A DNA stretch of 64,000 nt, from NCBI RefSeq assembly GCF_009935845.1, contig NZ_QWEK01000016.1, forward strand, positions 1-64,000. The letters run 5' to 3'. The translations under genes were made by a program, and so were the position numbers. This DNA comes from Pseudoflavonifractor sp. 524-17. GTDB taxonomy: Bacteria; Bacillota; Clostridia; Oscillospirales; Oscillospiraceae. The notes under the pieces are model-generated. The model was not told the origin of the DNA. It did not search any database and was given only the letters and a program-made list of their open reading frames with translations. This document shows positions 1 to 8,037 of the stretch, one piece after another; the stretch's first letter is position 1; each line of letters opens with the position of its first letter.

Positions 1-103
1 CCGCCCCGTTTTCCGCTGCCCTTAAAAACATTGATTTTACTGGGTTTTCTCATGTTTTCTTATGGCAACGCCCTTAATGCGGCGCTTTTTCTGAAATAAA
101 CTC

Positions 104-379
104 TTACTCAGACTCGGAGAAGTTGGTGGAGATCAGCTCGATCAGCGCCTCCACCGCCTCTTTCTCGTCCTGGCCCTCAGCGATGAGGTTGATGGAAGTC
201 CCCTGCACAATGCCCAGGGAGAGTACGCCCAGCAGACTCTTGGCGTTGACTCTTCGGTCTTCCTTCTCCACCTCTACCCAAATGGAGCTCTTGAACTCAT
301 TGGCCTTCTGGATAAAAAACGTCGCGGGGCGCGCGTGAAGGCCAACCTCGTTATTCACCATTGCCTCTTTCATATACAT
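104..379 (-). CDS. HPr family phosphocarrier protein
   Basis: Small cytoplasmic phosphocarrier of the PTS family. The active-site motif GLHARPAT puts the phosphorylatable histidine at residue 15. A regulatory-type serine lies in NAKSLLGVLSLG at about residue 48. The His-to-Ser distance is about two residues longer than in Bacillus HPr. Length (91 aa) is normal. A GGAGG lies 8 bases before the chosen ATG, while a second ATG two codons in is too far away. No enzyme I or other PTS gene is near, so whether it transports sugars or acts mainly as a regulator (Crh-like) cannot be told. A sigma-A-like promoter lies upstream. Confidence 0.9.
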   Translation of the reverse strand: MYMKEAMVNNEVGLHARPATFFIQKANEFKSSIWVEVEKEDRRVNAKSLLGVLSLGIVQGTSINLIAEGQDEKEAVEALIELISTNFSESE

Positions 380-419
380 AAGCGTTTCCTCCCCATATGC
401 ACTTGCATACTCTACCTAT

Positions 420-448
420 AGCATAGCAAATTTGTCCCAAACCGTCAA
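420..448 (-). promoter_or_regulatory. sigma-A-like promoter of the HPr gene
   Basis: Reading the minus strand, TTGACG (448-443) and TATGCT (425-420) are separated by 17 bases. They lie about 40 bases upstream of the HPr start codon. Confidence 0.5.
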
Positions 449-566
449 TGACAATTTACACAAATTCCGCCTCAGAAAGCGTCGGGTTTCACAGTTTCTT
501 CTCCAATACTCCCAGGTTTTCTTCCTTTTCCGTACCTTTCTTCTCCCCCGGACAGAAACAGCCGTT

Positions 567-2939
567 CTACTTCAGCTCGGCCACAGTGACGCCGTCCTCC
601 CCCTCACCGTAGCGGCCGGGGCGGAAGGACTTGACATAGCGGCTGCGCTTCAGATAGTCCCGCACCGCCTTGCGCACGGCGCCGGTGCCCTTGCCGTGGA
701 TGATGGTCACCTCGTGGAGCTTGCCCAGCAGGGCGTTGTCCAAGAAGATCTCCAGCGCGCCGATGGCCTCGTCGGTCATCATCCCCCGCAGGTCCACCTC
801 CGGCGAGGCGCCCAGGCTGCGCAGCTTGTGCTCCGCCCGCTGCACCACCTTCTTTACCGTCTTCTGTGTCTCTCCCTCCACCACCCGCACCTCGGACTGC
901 TTGGCAGTGATCTTCAAAATACCGGCCTGGAGCTGGAGAGCGCCGTCCTTGCCCACCGAGAGCACCGTGGCCTGGGTGCCCATCTTCAGCAGCTCCACCG
1001 TGTCCCCGGCCTGGGCGGGCCGGGTGGGAGGCGGGACAGGGGCCTCCTCCCCCCCGCCCAGCTGGTCCTCGGCGGTGTTCAGCCGGTGGCGCAGATCCGC
1101 CCGGGCCTCGTTGACCCGCTGCCAGTCCTCCTCCTTGCGCTGCTGCCGGCGCATGTTGTTGAGCTCCTTGAAGACCTGGCCGGCGGTCTCCCGAGCGGTG
1201 TCCAAAATAGCCCGGGCCTCCATTCTGGCCTTTTCCATCGCCTTCTCCCGCTCCTGCTCCAGCTTGGCGCGGTACTCTCTGGCCAGCTTGGCCGAATCCT
1301 CCATCTCCCGGCGCAGCTGGGCCGCGGTCTCCTTCTCCCGCTCCATCTGCTGGCGCTGCTCGTCCAGCTGGGTGAGCACGTCCTCAAACCGGACGTTTTC
1401 CGCGTCGATGCGGGCGGCGGCCTTCTGGATGATATACTTGGGCAGGCCCAGCCGCTCCGAGATGGCGAAGGCGTTGGACTTGCCGGGAATGCCGATGAGC
1501 AGGCGGTAGGTGGGGGCCAGGGTCTCCACATTGAACTCACAGGAGGCGTTCTCCACCCCCGGGGTGGTCATGGCGTATACCTTGAGCTCGGCATAGTGGG
1601 TGGTGGCGGCCACCAGCGCCCCCAGCTCCCGGGCGCTGTCGATGATGGCGGCGGCCAGCGCCGCGCCCTCAATGGGATCGGTGCCCGCGCCCAGCTCGTC
1701 AAAGAGAATCAGCGTCTGGCTGTCGGCCTGTCCCAGAATGCCGACAATGTTTACCATATGCGAGGAGAAGGTGGACAGACTCTGGGCGATGGACTGCTCA
1801 TCCCCCACATCGGCCAGCACCCGCTGAAACACTTGGATGCGGCTGTCTCCGTCCACCGGGATATGCAGGCCGCACTGGGCCATCAGCACCAGCAGCCCAA
1901 TGGTCTTGAGGGTGACGGTCTTGCCGCCGGTGTTGGGGCCGGTGATCACCAGGGTATCAAAGCTTTCCCCCAGCATCAGGTCGTTGGCCACCGCCTTAGC
2001 CGGATCCAGCAGGGGGTGCCGCGCCCGCTGGAGAAACACCCCTTTTGGGACAATCTTTGGCTCACTGGCCTTCATCCGGTAGGACAGCTTCGCCCGGGCG
2101 AAGATCACGTCCAGGGCGATGAGCAGATCGTAATTTTGTGCGATATCCTCCCGGTAGGAGGCGCACTCGGCGGACAGCTCCGCCAAGATCCGCTCAATCT
2201 CCTTTTCCTCCCGGGCCTGGAGCTCCCGCAGCTCGTTGTTGGCTTTCACCACTCCCATGGGCTCGATGAAGAAGGTGCCGCCAGAGGAGGACACGTCGTG
2301 GACCAGGCCGGGAATTTCGTTTTTGTGCTCCGACTTCACCGGCACTACAAAGCGGTCGTTGCGCTGGGTAATAATGGCTTCCTGGAGGTATTTTGCCTGG
2401 TTGGAGGAGATCAGGCGGTTGAGAATATCCCGCACCTTGCTGGCCGTGGCCCGGATGTGCCGCCGGATGCTGGCCAGCTCCGTACTGGCGGAGTCGGCGA
2501 TCTCGTCCTCCCCCACAATGGAGCCGGTGATCTTCTCTTCCAGATACCGGTTGGGCGTCAGAGAGGCGAAGAGCGCGTCAATGCAGGTCTTGGCGCCGCC
2601 GCCCCGGCCGTCGGCGTACTCCTTAGCCGAGCGGGCCGAGCGCAGCACCGCCGCAATGTCCAGCAGCTCCCGGGTGTTCAGCGCGCCCCCCATCTCCGCC
2701 CGCTGGAGCGAGGCCGCCACCGGCTTCACCCCGGAAAAGGAGGGACTGCCGCTGAGTGTCATCATCTCCGCCGCCGCCGTGGTCTGGCTGAGCAGACGCC
2801 TCACGTCGTCCTCATCGGCGAGGGGGCGCAGGGCCAGCGCCCGCTCCTTTCCCTCCGCCGTCACCGCCTGCTCCGCCAGGCGCTCCAGCACCCGGGGCAG
2901 CTCCAGCGTCTGGATGGATTTTTCAAATAAATCGCTCAT
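567..2939 (-). CDS. mutS2: Endonuclease/ATPase MutS2
   Basis: MutS2 of Firmicutes, a MutS homologue without the mismatch-recognition domain, linked to suppression of recombination and to rescue of collided ribosomes. In order the protein has a MutS-like core, the P-loop GPNTGGKT near residue 334, a Walker B region with FDELGAGTDP, a long charged coiled coil (about 500-620), and a C-terminal Smr nuclease domain with VDLRG and HGKGTG. At 790 aa it is full length. The start MSDLFEKS is chosen because GAGG lies 8 bases upstream; a reading frame reaching 3035 adds residues unlike the family. It diverges from the Bax-inhibitor gene. Confidence 0.96.
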   Translation of the reverse strand: MSDLFEKSIQTLELPRVLERLAEQAVTAEGKERALALRPLADEDDVRRLLSQTTAAAEMMTLSGSPSFSGVKPVAASLQRAEMGGALNTRELLDIAAVLRSARSAKEYADGRGGGAKTCIDALFASLTPNRYLEEKITGSIVGEDEIADSASTELASIRRHIRATASKVRDILNRLISSNQAKYLQEAIITQRNDRFVVPVKSEHKNEIPGLVHDVSSSGGTFFIEPMGVVKANNELRELQAREEKEIERILAELSAECASYREDIAQNYDLLIALDVIFARAKLSYRMKASEPKIVPKGVFLQRARHPLLDPAKAVANDLMLGESFDTLVITGPNTGGKTVTLKTIGLLVLMAQCGLHIPVDGDSRIQVFQRVLADVGDEQSIAQSLSTFSSHMVNIVGILGQADSQTLILFDELGAGTDPIEGAALAAAIIDSARELGALVAATTHYAELKVYAMTTPGVENASCEFNVETLAPTYRLLIGIPGKSNAFAISERLGLPKYIIQKAAARIDAENVRFEDVLTQLDEQRQQMEREKETAAQLRREMEDSAKLAREYRAKLEQEREKAMEKARMEARAILDTARETAGQVFKELNNMRRQQRKEEDWQRVNEARADLRHRLNTAEDQLGGGEEAPVPPPTRPAQAGDTVELLKMGTQATVLSVGKDGALQLQAGILKITAKQSEVRVVEGETQKTVKKVVQRAEHKLRSLGASPEVDLRGMMTDEAIGALEIFLDNALLGKLHEVTIIHGKGTGAVRKAVRDYLKRSRYVKSFRPGRYGEGEDGVTVAELK

Positions 2940-3062
2940 AGCTGTTACCTCAATCATATGTGGCGTACATGGTACATAATTCTGTAATGGCATTATCATA
3001 CACCATTTTATCCCTGTTGAACAGTATTTTATCATGCGCCGGCAAATACTGGCCCAGCCCTA

Positions 3063-3092
3063 TTGAATTATCCGTTCCATTCATGGTATAAT
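3063..3092 (+). promoter_or_regulatory. sigma-A-like promoter of the BI-1 gene
   Basis: TTGAAT (3063-3068) and TATAAT (3087-3092) are 18 bases apart, about 55 bases before the start codon. Confidence 0.55.
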
Positions 3093-3147
3093 CAATATGC
3101 AGGCTGCTTGCAGCCCAATCGACATTTCAAGAATTGGAGTTGATTTT

Positions 3148-3864
3148 ATGGCGTTTCAACCTGGCGACCTCTACGGTCAGCAATCTCAGGGCCAGTATGG
3201 CCAGCAGGAGCAAGCCGGCGCCTATGCCGCCAAGACCTTTTTGTGGATGTTCCTGGGGCTGCTGGTAACCTTCGGCGTCGCTGTGGCCAGCTATACGGCA
3301 AATGTTTTTATGTTCTTCTACACAGTGCCCGGCGGCTATGTCATCCTTACCGTGGCGGAGCTTGCGGTGGTCCTCATCCTGTCCGCCCGGCTGCAAAAGC
3401 TGTCGGTGGGCGGCGCTATGGCCCTCTTCTTCGTCTATGCCGTGCTCAACGGCGTCGTCTTCTCCACCCTCTTCTGGGCCTTTGACGTAGCCACCCTGAT
3501 TTTGGTCTTCGGCGTCACCGCCCTCTATTTCGGCGGACTGGCTCTCTATGGCTACTTTACCAAGGCCGATCTCTCCCGACTGCGTCCCATTCTTGTAGGC
3601 GGCCTGATCTTCCTGCTGGTGGCAGGCATCCTCTCCCTGTTCCTCCCCCTGGGTAGCTTTGAGCGCATTTACTGCCTCATCGGCATCGCCGTCTTCCTTG
3701 GCTTCACCGCCTACGATACCCAGAAGATCCGCACGTTTTACGCCGCGTTCTCCTACGACCAGGCTCTGCTGCAAAAGGCGTCCATCTATGCCGCCCTCCA
3801 GCTCTACCTGGACTTTGTCAACCTGTTCCTGTATCTGCTGCGCTTCCTGGGCAAGCGCAAGTAA
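3148..3864 (+). CDS. Bax inhibitor-1/YccA family membrane protein
   Basis: Integral membrane protein of the BI-1 (TMBIM) family, 238 aa. After a short Gln/Gly-rich cytoplasmic N-terminus, about seven hydrophobic segments run from residue 30 to the end, including the family-like region GIAVFLGFTAYDTQKI near the C-terminus. Members act as pH-sensitive calcium leak channels or as FtsH-interacting proteins; the bacterial role is poorly defined. The start MAFQPGDL has GGAG upstream. An upstream in-frame ATG would add 17 atypical residues. The gene is monocistronic and ends at a bidirectional terminator shared with recO. Confidence 0.88.
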   Translation: MAFQPGDLYGQQSQGQYGQQEQAGAYAAKTFLWMFLGLLVTFGVAVASYTANVFMFFYTVPGGYVILTVAELAVVLILSARLQKLSVGGAMALFFVYAVLNGVVFSTLFWAFDVATLILVFGVTALYFGGLALYGYFTKADLSRLRPILVGGLIFLLVAGILSLFLPLGSFERIYCLIGIAVFLGFTAYDTQKIRTFYAAFSYDQALLQKASIYAALQLYLDFVNLFLYLLRFLGKRK

Positions 3865-3880
3865 AACCTGCCAAACAATC

Positions 3881-3914
3881 TGCCGCTGGCCAGCTGGCCA
3901 GCGGCAATTTTTTA
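3881..3914. terminator. Bidirectional terminator between BI-1 gene and recO
   Basis: Perfect 26-base palindrome (arms TGCCGCTGGCCAG / CTGGCCAGCGGCA, 3881-3906) followed by a T-run. It lies between convergent genes. Confidence 0.8.
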
Positions 3915-4667
3915 TGTCCGGAGACACAGGCTTTTATAGAACTCCAGGGTATGAAATCCCCGCTCCAGCTGGGCGGTCAAAAACCCTTCGCACACCTGGC
4001 CAAAGCGCCTCAGCGCATCCTCCCCCAAGGCGAAGGAAAACAGCCGCCTGGGGTCGCCGTAGAGCACCCGCCGCATGGCGCGGAGCACCGCCCCTTCCGC
4101 CGGCATGGAACGTCCCTCTCCCGCCGCCGGCCGGCACCGGCCGCACACCAGCACCCCCTCCGCCAGCAGCAGCCGCGCCTCCTCCGGCTCCGGCGCGCCG
4201 CAGACGCTGCACCCCTCCAAGAGGGGCTCAAACCCCATCAGCGCCATCAGCCGCAGCTCAAACACCCCTTTTACCAGCGCCGCCGGCCGGTTCAGCTTGT
4301 CCAGGGCATACAGGGCGTTGAGCAGCAGCGACACCAGCGCCGGGTCAGCCTGCCCCTCCCCTGACGTTGTCTCCAGCACCTCAGCAAAATAGGCCCCCAG
4401 GGCCACCTTCTCCACATCGGACCGCACCCCCCAGAACAGCTCCAGGGGCTCTGCCTCGTTCATGGTGCAGTGATCCCGGTATTCAAACAGAGTCATCTCT
4501 GAGTAGGCCAGCAGCTGGGCCGCCGCTGCCAGACGGCTCCCCCGCCGGCGGCACCCCCTGGCCTTTACAGTCAGCTTTCCCGCCTCCCGGGTGAGCACCG
4601 TCAATATCTTGTCCGACTCCTTATAATTGACCTCCCGCAGGACAATCCCCTGTACCGTTATCAGCAT
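3912..4667 (-). CDS. recO: DNA repair protein RecO
   Basis: Recombination mediator that helps load RecA on SSB-coated single strands with RecR and RecF. The N-terminal OB-fold begins with ITVQGIVLREVNYKESDKILTVLT, followed by the helical domain and a four-cysteine zinc knuckle (CSVCG...CGRC). The 251-aa length is normal. It is the last gene of the yqfC-to-recO operon, downstream of era and the yqzL-like gene, an order conserved in Firmicutes. It ends at the shared terminator. Confidence 0.95.
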   Translation of the reverse strand: MLITVQGIVLREVNYKESDKILTVLTREAGKLTVKARGCRRRGSRLAAAAQLLAYSEMTLFEYRDHCTMNEAEPLELFWGVRSDVEKVALGAYFAEVLETTSGEGQADPALVSLLLNALYALDKLNRPAALVKGVFELRLMALMGFEPLLEGCSVCGAPEPEEARLLLAEGVLVCGRCRPAAGEGRSMPAEGAVLRAMRRVLYGDPRRLFSFALGEDALRRFGQVCEGFLTAQLERGFHTLEFYKSLCLRT

Positions 4668-4686
4668 GGTCGTTCCCTCATCTTAG

Positions 4687-4755
4687 AACCTGGATTCACA
4701 ACCGGGGCGGCAAAAGACCCGGCCGGACAGCCTTCTGCGCTTTGGAATACAGGTT
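4687..4755. repeat. 69-bp imperfect inverted repeat sharing a motif with 22842-22873
   Basis: The ends AACCTGGATTC (4687-4697) and GAATACAGGTT (4745-4755) are complementary at 10 of 11 positions. The 15-base word gaacctggattcaca (4686-4700) occurs again at 22842-22856, where it also begins a hairpin. It lies between yqzL and recO. It could be a small dispersed repeat or a shared terminator-like hairpin. Confidence 0.45.
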
Positions 4756-4790
4756 TTATGTAGGGGGACGCCTTATCCCCCAATGGTCTG

Positions 4791-4901
4791 TCAGGCCGTT
4801 TTTTCCTCCGGCTGAGAGGATTCCTCCAGAAAAGCGGCCAGGGCGGCGGCCTCCGGCAGGCCAGTGGCCCAGAACAGCGCCCACATCAGCTGCGCATCCA
4901 T
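4791..4901 (-). CDS. YqzL-like small protein
   Basis: A 36-codon frame beginning MDAQLMWALF and containing ATGLPEAAALAAF lies between era and recO. Firmicutes carry the tiny yqzL gene at exactly this place, with the pattern L(W/F)xLF..TG.xxAYLLY, which this resembles. AAGGGGG precedes the ATG by about 7 bases. Family function is unknown. Position and the aromatic/TG pattern are the main support, since a frame this short carries little statistical weight. Confidence 0.7.
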   Translation of the reverse strand: MDAQLMWALFWATGLPEAAALAAFLEESSQPEEKTA

Positions 4902-4997
4902 GATCAAGCCCCCTTTTGCTTTTAGCTTGACCAGGAGGCCCCGCTTTATCACCGGTAATATCTTCGGATTTTCCCTTATCTGGATCCGGAATACCGC

Positions 4998-5897
4998 TCA
5001 TCTGTCGTTTTGATAGCCGAAATTGTGGATTAGATTGAGATTATCCCGCCAGTTCTCTTTTACCTTTACCCACGTCTGAAGGTAAATTTTGGCCCCCATA
5101 AACGCCTCCATCTCCTGCCGGGCCAGGGTGGAGATCTTTTTCAGCATTGCCCCGCCCTTGCCGATGATAATCCCCTTGTGGCTATCCTTTTCGCAGTAGA
5201 TCGTGGCGTCGATTTCGATCACCTCATCCCGCTCCCGCTCAATAAAGCGGGTCAGTTCTACGGCGGTGCCGTGTGGGATCTCCTTATCCAGACAGAGCAG
5301 CAGCTTTTCCCGTAAAATTTCCCCGCAGATCTGCCGCTCCGGCTGGTCGGTAATCATATCCTCTGGGAAAAGCTGGGGGCCCTCCGGCAAAAAGGGCTCC
5401 AGCAGACCCAGCAGCTCCTCCACGCCCTCCTTCCGCCGTGCGGAGACGGGCACAATGGCCTGGAACGGATGGGCCTGACCATAGGTCTCCATTACCGCCA
5501 GCAGATCCTGCTTCTCCACGGTGTCGATTTTGTTGATGGCCAGCACCGCCGGCACATTCAGGGCCTTGACACGCTGGATGAGCTCCGCCTCCGGGGCGCC
5601 GATGTGGGGAATGGGCTCCACCATCAGTACCACAGCATCCACATCCGCCACGCTCTCCTTGACCACCTTCACCATATAATCTCCCAGCTTGGTCCGGGCC
5701 CGGTGGAGGCCTGGCGTGTCCAAGAATACGTACTGGCACTCCCCCCGGTTTACCACCGCGCAGATGCGGTTTCGTGTGGTCTGGGGCTTATTGGTGACAA
5801 TGGCAATCTTCTCCCCCACCAGGGCGTTCGTCAAGGTGGACTTGCCCACATTGGGCCGACCCACTACGGCAATCATACCGGATTTTTTTATCTCCAT
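4998..5897 (-). CDS. era: GTPase Era
   Basis: Essential Ras-like GTPase that binds the 3' end of 16S rRNA during 30S assembly. G1 is GRPNVGKS (13-20), G3 DTPG (60-63), G4 NKID (122-125). The C-terminal KH domain is shown by GIIIGKGGAMLKKI. At 299 aa it is full length. It lies in the phoH-ybeY-era-recO ribosome/repair operon. The space usually filled by dgkA and cdd upstream of era holds an unrelated membrane protein here. Confidence 0.97.
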   Translation of the reverse strand: MEIKKSGMIAVVGRPNVGKSTLTNALVGEKIAIVTNKPQTTRNRICAVVNRGECQYVFLDTPGLHRARTKLGDYMVKVVKESVADVDAVVLMVEPIPHIGAPEAELIQRVKALNVPAVLAINKIDTVEKQDLLAVMETYGQAHPFQAIVPVSARRKEGVEELLGLLEPFLPEGPQLFPEDMITDQPERQICGEILREKLLLCLDKEIPHGTAVELTRFIERERDEVIEIDATIYCEKDSHKGIIIGKGGAMLKKISTLARQEMEAFMGAKIYLQTWVKVKENWRDNLNLIHNFGYQNDR

Positions 5898-5985
5898 GTG
5901 AGATTCTCCTCAACTTTCCTTAATTCAATTTTAGTTGTGCGCTCCGCATCGATCCGGCGCCGCAGCAGTCCCACAGGCCGCCCCC

Positions 5986-6360
5986 CTATATTCCATACTC
6001 CGTCAGGAAAATCAACGCGCACAACCCATGCCACCCCAGCACCGCCACCATATGGACGCCGGCCATTGCGGCCCCCACCGCCCCCAAGGCGGCCCGGTAC
6101 TGCCAGTAGCCATACACGCACACAGCGAAGGCAATCAGGCTGACCACCCCCGCTTTCCATCCAAAAAATCCCAGCCACACCCACAGCAGCCGCAGCAGAA
6201 GGGGCTGTCCCCAGGGAACACCCGCCAGAAGCATCATCAGCACCGGCAGAAACAGGGCGCACATACCCAGCACCAGCGTGCCCGCGCCGCCGCCAATCCC
6301 CACTGCCACAGCGATCCCCGCCGGCAGGGGTAATTTTTCCGCTTTCTTATTTTGATTCAT
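5986..6360 (-). CDS. Hypothetical membrane protein, about 4 TM segments
   Basis: 124-aa hydrophobic protein with a short charged N-terminus (MNQNKKAEKLPLP) and about four membrane segments. I recognise no family. It lies between ybeY and era, where many Firmicutes have diacylglycerol kinase and cytidine deaminase. It lacks the DgkA motif and cannot be that enzyme. A purine-rich GGGAGAGAGGG precedes the ATG. A competing frame (5888-6262) on the same strand looks unlike a protein. Membrane topology supports it as real, but function is unknown. Confidence 0.6.
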   Translation of the reverse strand: MNQNKKAEKLPLPAGIAVAVGIGGGAGTLVLGMCALFLPVLMMLLAGVPWGQPLLLRLLWVWLGFFGWKAGVVSLIAFAVCVYGYWQYRAALGAVGAAMAGVHMVAVLGWHGLCALIFLTEYGI

Positions 6361-6545
6361 TGTACCCTCTCTCCCAGCGCCGCACAGGCTTAAAAAGCCG
6401 CGCCAATACCGTCCGATTTGCGAGGCAAAATTGCCGGCGGCAGGGCAAAAAATCGCAGGAATCCTAGGTGGATTTCAGGATTTCTCAACCCGGCCGGAGG
6501 CAGTTTGGGCCGCAACGTGTTGTGTTGCGGCTTTTGGTGCGGCTT

Positions 6546-7040
6546 CTAACACCGGCGAATGTCCAGGCCGTCCAAAATGGCCTCCTCCCGCACACGCATC
6601 TGCTCCTTCATGGCCCCCTCGTCCAGGTGGTCATAGCCCAGCAGGTGGAGCACCGAGTGAACCGCCAGATAGCACGCCTCCCGCCGCTCACTGTGGCCAT
6701 ACTCTGCCGCCTGGGCCCGAATCCGATCCACGGACAGCACCATATCCCCCAGAGGCAGCAGGCCGCTACCTGGATCCAGCAGGTCCTCCGCTCCGTCCCC
6801 CGGGGGCGTACCAGGGGAGAAGTCAAACATGGGGAAGGAGAGCACGTCGGTAGCCCGGTCCACCCCCCGCTGCTCCAGGTTGATCTGCCGGATGCCCTCG
6901 TCACCGGTGAGCAGCACATTGATCTCGCAGGGCAGAGCCACTCCCTCCGCCGCCAGAGCCGCCGGGATCACCGCCTTCAGGTCACCGGCAAAGTCCTCCG
7001 CACCCGCTGCCTCACATTCCAGGAAAATCTGATGCTTCAT
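6546..7040 (-). CDS. ybeY: Endoribonuclease YbeY (rRNA maturation factor)
   Basis: Metal-dependent RNase for 16S rRNA 3'-end maturation and ribosome quality control. The UPF0054 signature HSVLHLLGYDH carries the three zinc ligands near residues 125-135. A conserved RxxDxxTDVLSFP-like stretch (RGVDRATDVLSFP) precedes it. Length 164 aa is typical. The start overlaps the phoH stop by 4 bases (ATGA), indicating translational coupling. Confidence 0.95.
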   Translation of the reverse strand: MKHQIFLECEAAGAEDFAGDLKAVIPAALAAEGVALPCEINVLLTGDEGIRQINLEQRGVDRATDVLSFPMFDFSPGTPPGDGAEDLLDPGSGLLPLGDMVLSVDRIRAQAAEYGHSERREACYLAVHSVLHLLGYDHLDEGAMKEQMRVREEAILDGLDIRRC

Positions 7041-8023
7041 TGCGCCTGCCGCCCCTTCTTTCCGGCGCTCCGCCGGTTCTCGTCCTCCTCATAGGCCTTG
7101 ATGATCCGCTGTACAATGACATGGCGCACCACATCGCTCTCATTGAGGCGGCAGATCTCGATATCTTCCACCCCTTTGAGCACCCGCATGGCCTCCTTCA
7201 GACCGGACACCTTATCCGCTGGCAGGTCGATCTGGGTGATGTCGCCGGTGATCACAATTTTTGAGCCGAAGCCCAGCCGGGTGAGGAACATTTTCATCTG
7301 CTCCCGGGAGGTATTCTGGGCCTCGTCCAAAATGATAAAGGAGTCGTCCAAGGTACGTCCCCGCATATAGGCCAGGGGGGCCACCTCGATATTCCCCCGC
7401 TCCACATACTTTTGATAGTTCTCCGGCCCCAGCATGTCAAACAGGGCGTCATACAGGGGCCGCAGGTAGGGGTCCACTTTACTCTGGAGATCCCCGGGCA
7501 GGAAGCCCAGCCGCTCCCCCGCCTCCACCGCCGGCCGGGTGAGGATGATCCGGTTGACCTGCTTGTCCCGGAACGCGGCCACGGCGGCGGCCACCGCCAG
7601 ATAGGTCTTTCCCGTTCCGGCGGGGCCGATGCCCAGCGTGATCGTGTTCTTTTTCACTGCCTCCACATACCGCTTCTGGCCCAAGGTCTTGGGCTTGATG
7701 GGCCTGCCCTTGGCCGTGACGCACAGCACGTCCCGGACAAGGGCGCCGATCTTGTCCTCGTTCCCCGCCCGCACCAGATTGATGATATAGCGGACGTTCT
7801 GCTCGTTGATGGCCTCCCCCTTAGCCGACAGGGACAGCAGGCCCTGGATGGCCTTTCCGGCATACATCACCGCCTCAGCCTCACCGCCGATCTTCAGCTG
7901 GCTGTCCCGGTTCACCACCGACACCCCCAGCTCCTGCTCAATCAGGCGGATGTTTTCATCAAAGGAGCCAAACAGCTCCACAGCTTCCTCCATACGTTCG
8001 ATATTGATGGTCTGTTCTGTCAT
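7037..8023 (-). CDS. PhoH family ATPase
   Basis: PhoH-like P-loop protein of the RNA-associated branch that travels with ybeY. It has an N-terminal KH-like region, Walker A GPAGTGKT, then VILTRPAVEAGERLGFLPGD and the Walker B-like FIILDEAQN. The start MTEQTINI (8023) has GGAGG 7 bases upstream. A frame from 8041 would add six residues and overlap yqfD. The protein is 328 aa, normal for the family. The biochemical role is probably nucleic-acid ATPase; physiological role is not settled. Confidence 0.93.
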   Translation of the reverse strand: MTEQTINIERMEEAVELFGSFDENIRLIEQELGVSVVNRDSQLKIGGEAEAVMYAGKAIQGLLSLSAKGEAINEQNVRYIINLVRAGNEDKIGALVRDVLCVTAKGRPIKPKTLGQKRYVEAVKKNTITLGIGPAGTGKTYLAVAAAVAAFRDKQVNRIILTRPAVEAGERLGFLPGDLQSKVDPYLRPLYDALFDMLGPENYQKYVERGNIEVAPLAYMRGRTLDDSFIILDEAQNTSREQMKMFLTRLGFGSKIVITGDITQIDLPADKVSGLKEAMRVLKGVEDIEICRLNESDVVRHVIVQRIIKAYEEDENRRSAGKKGRQAQ

Positions 8024-8037
8024 TGGCAGCCTCCATT

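Noticed and set aside
432-2930. 832-codon open frame on the plus strand
   Set aside because: It is the antisense shadow of mutS2, rich in His, Leu and Gly, with no domain pattern or ribosome-binding site; GC-rich genes often leave such open complements.
4756-5001. 81-codon minus-strand frame between era and recO
   Set aside because: It overlaps the better supported yqzL-like gene in another frame and reads as low-complexity Gly/Lys/Arg sequence.
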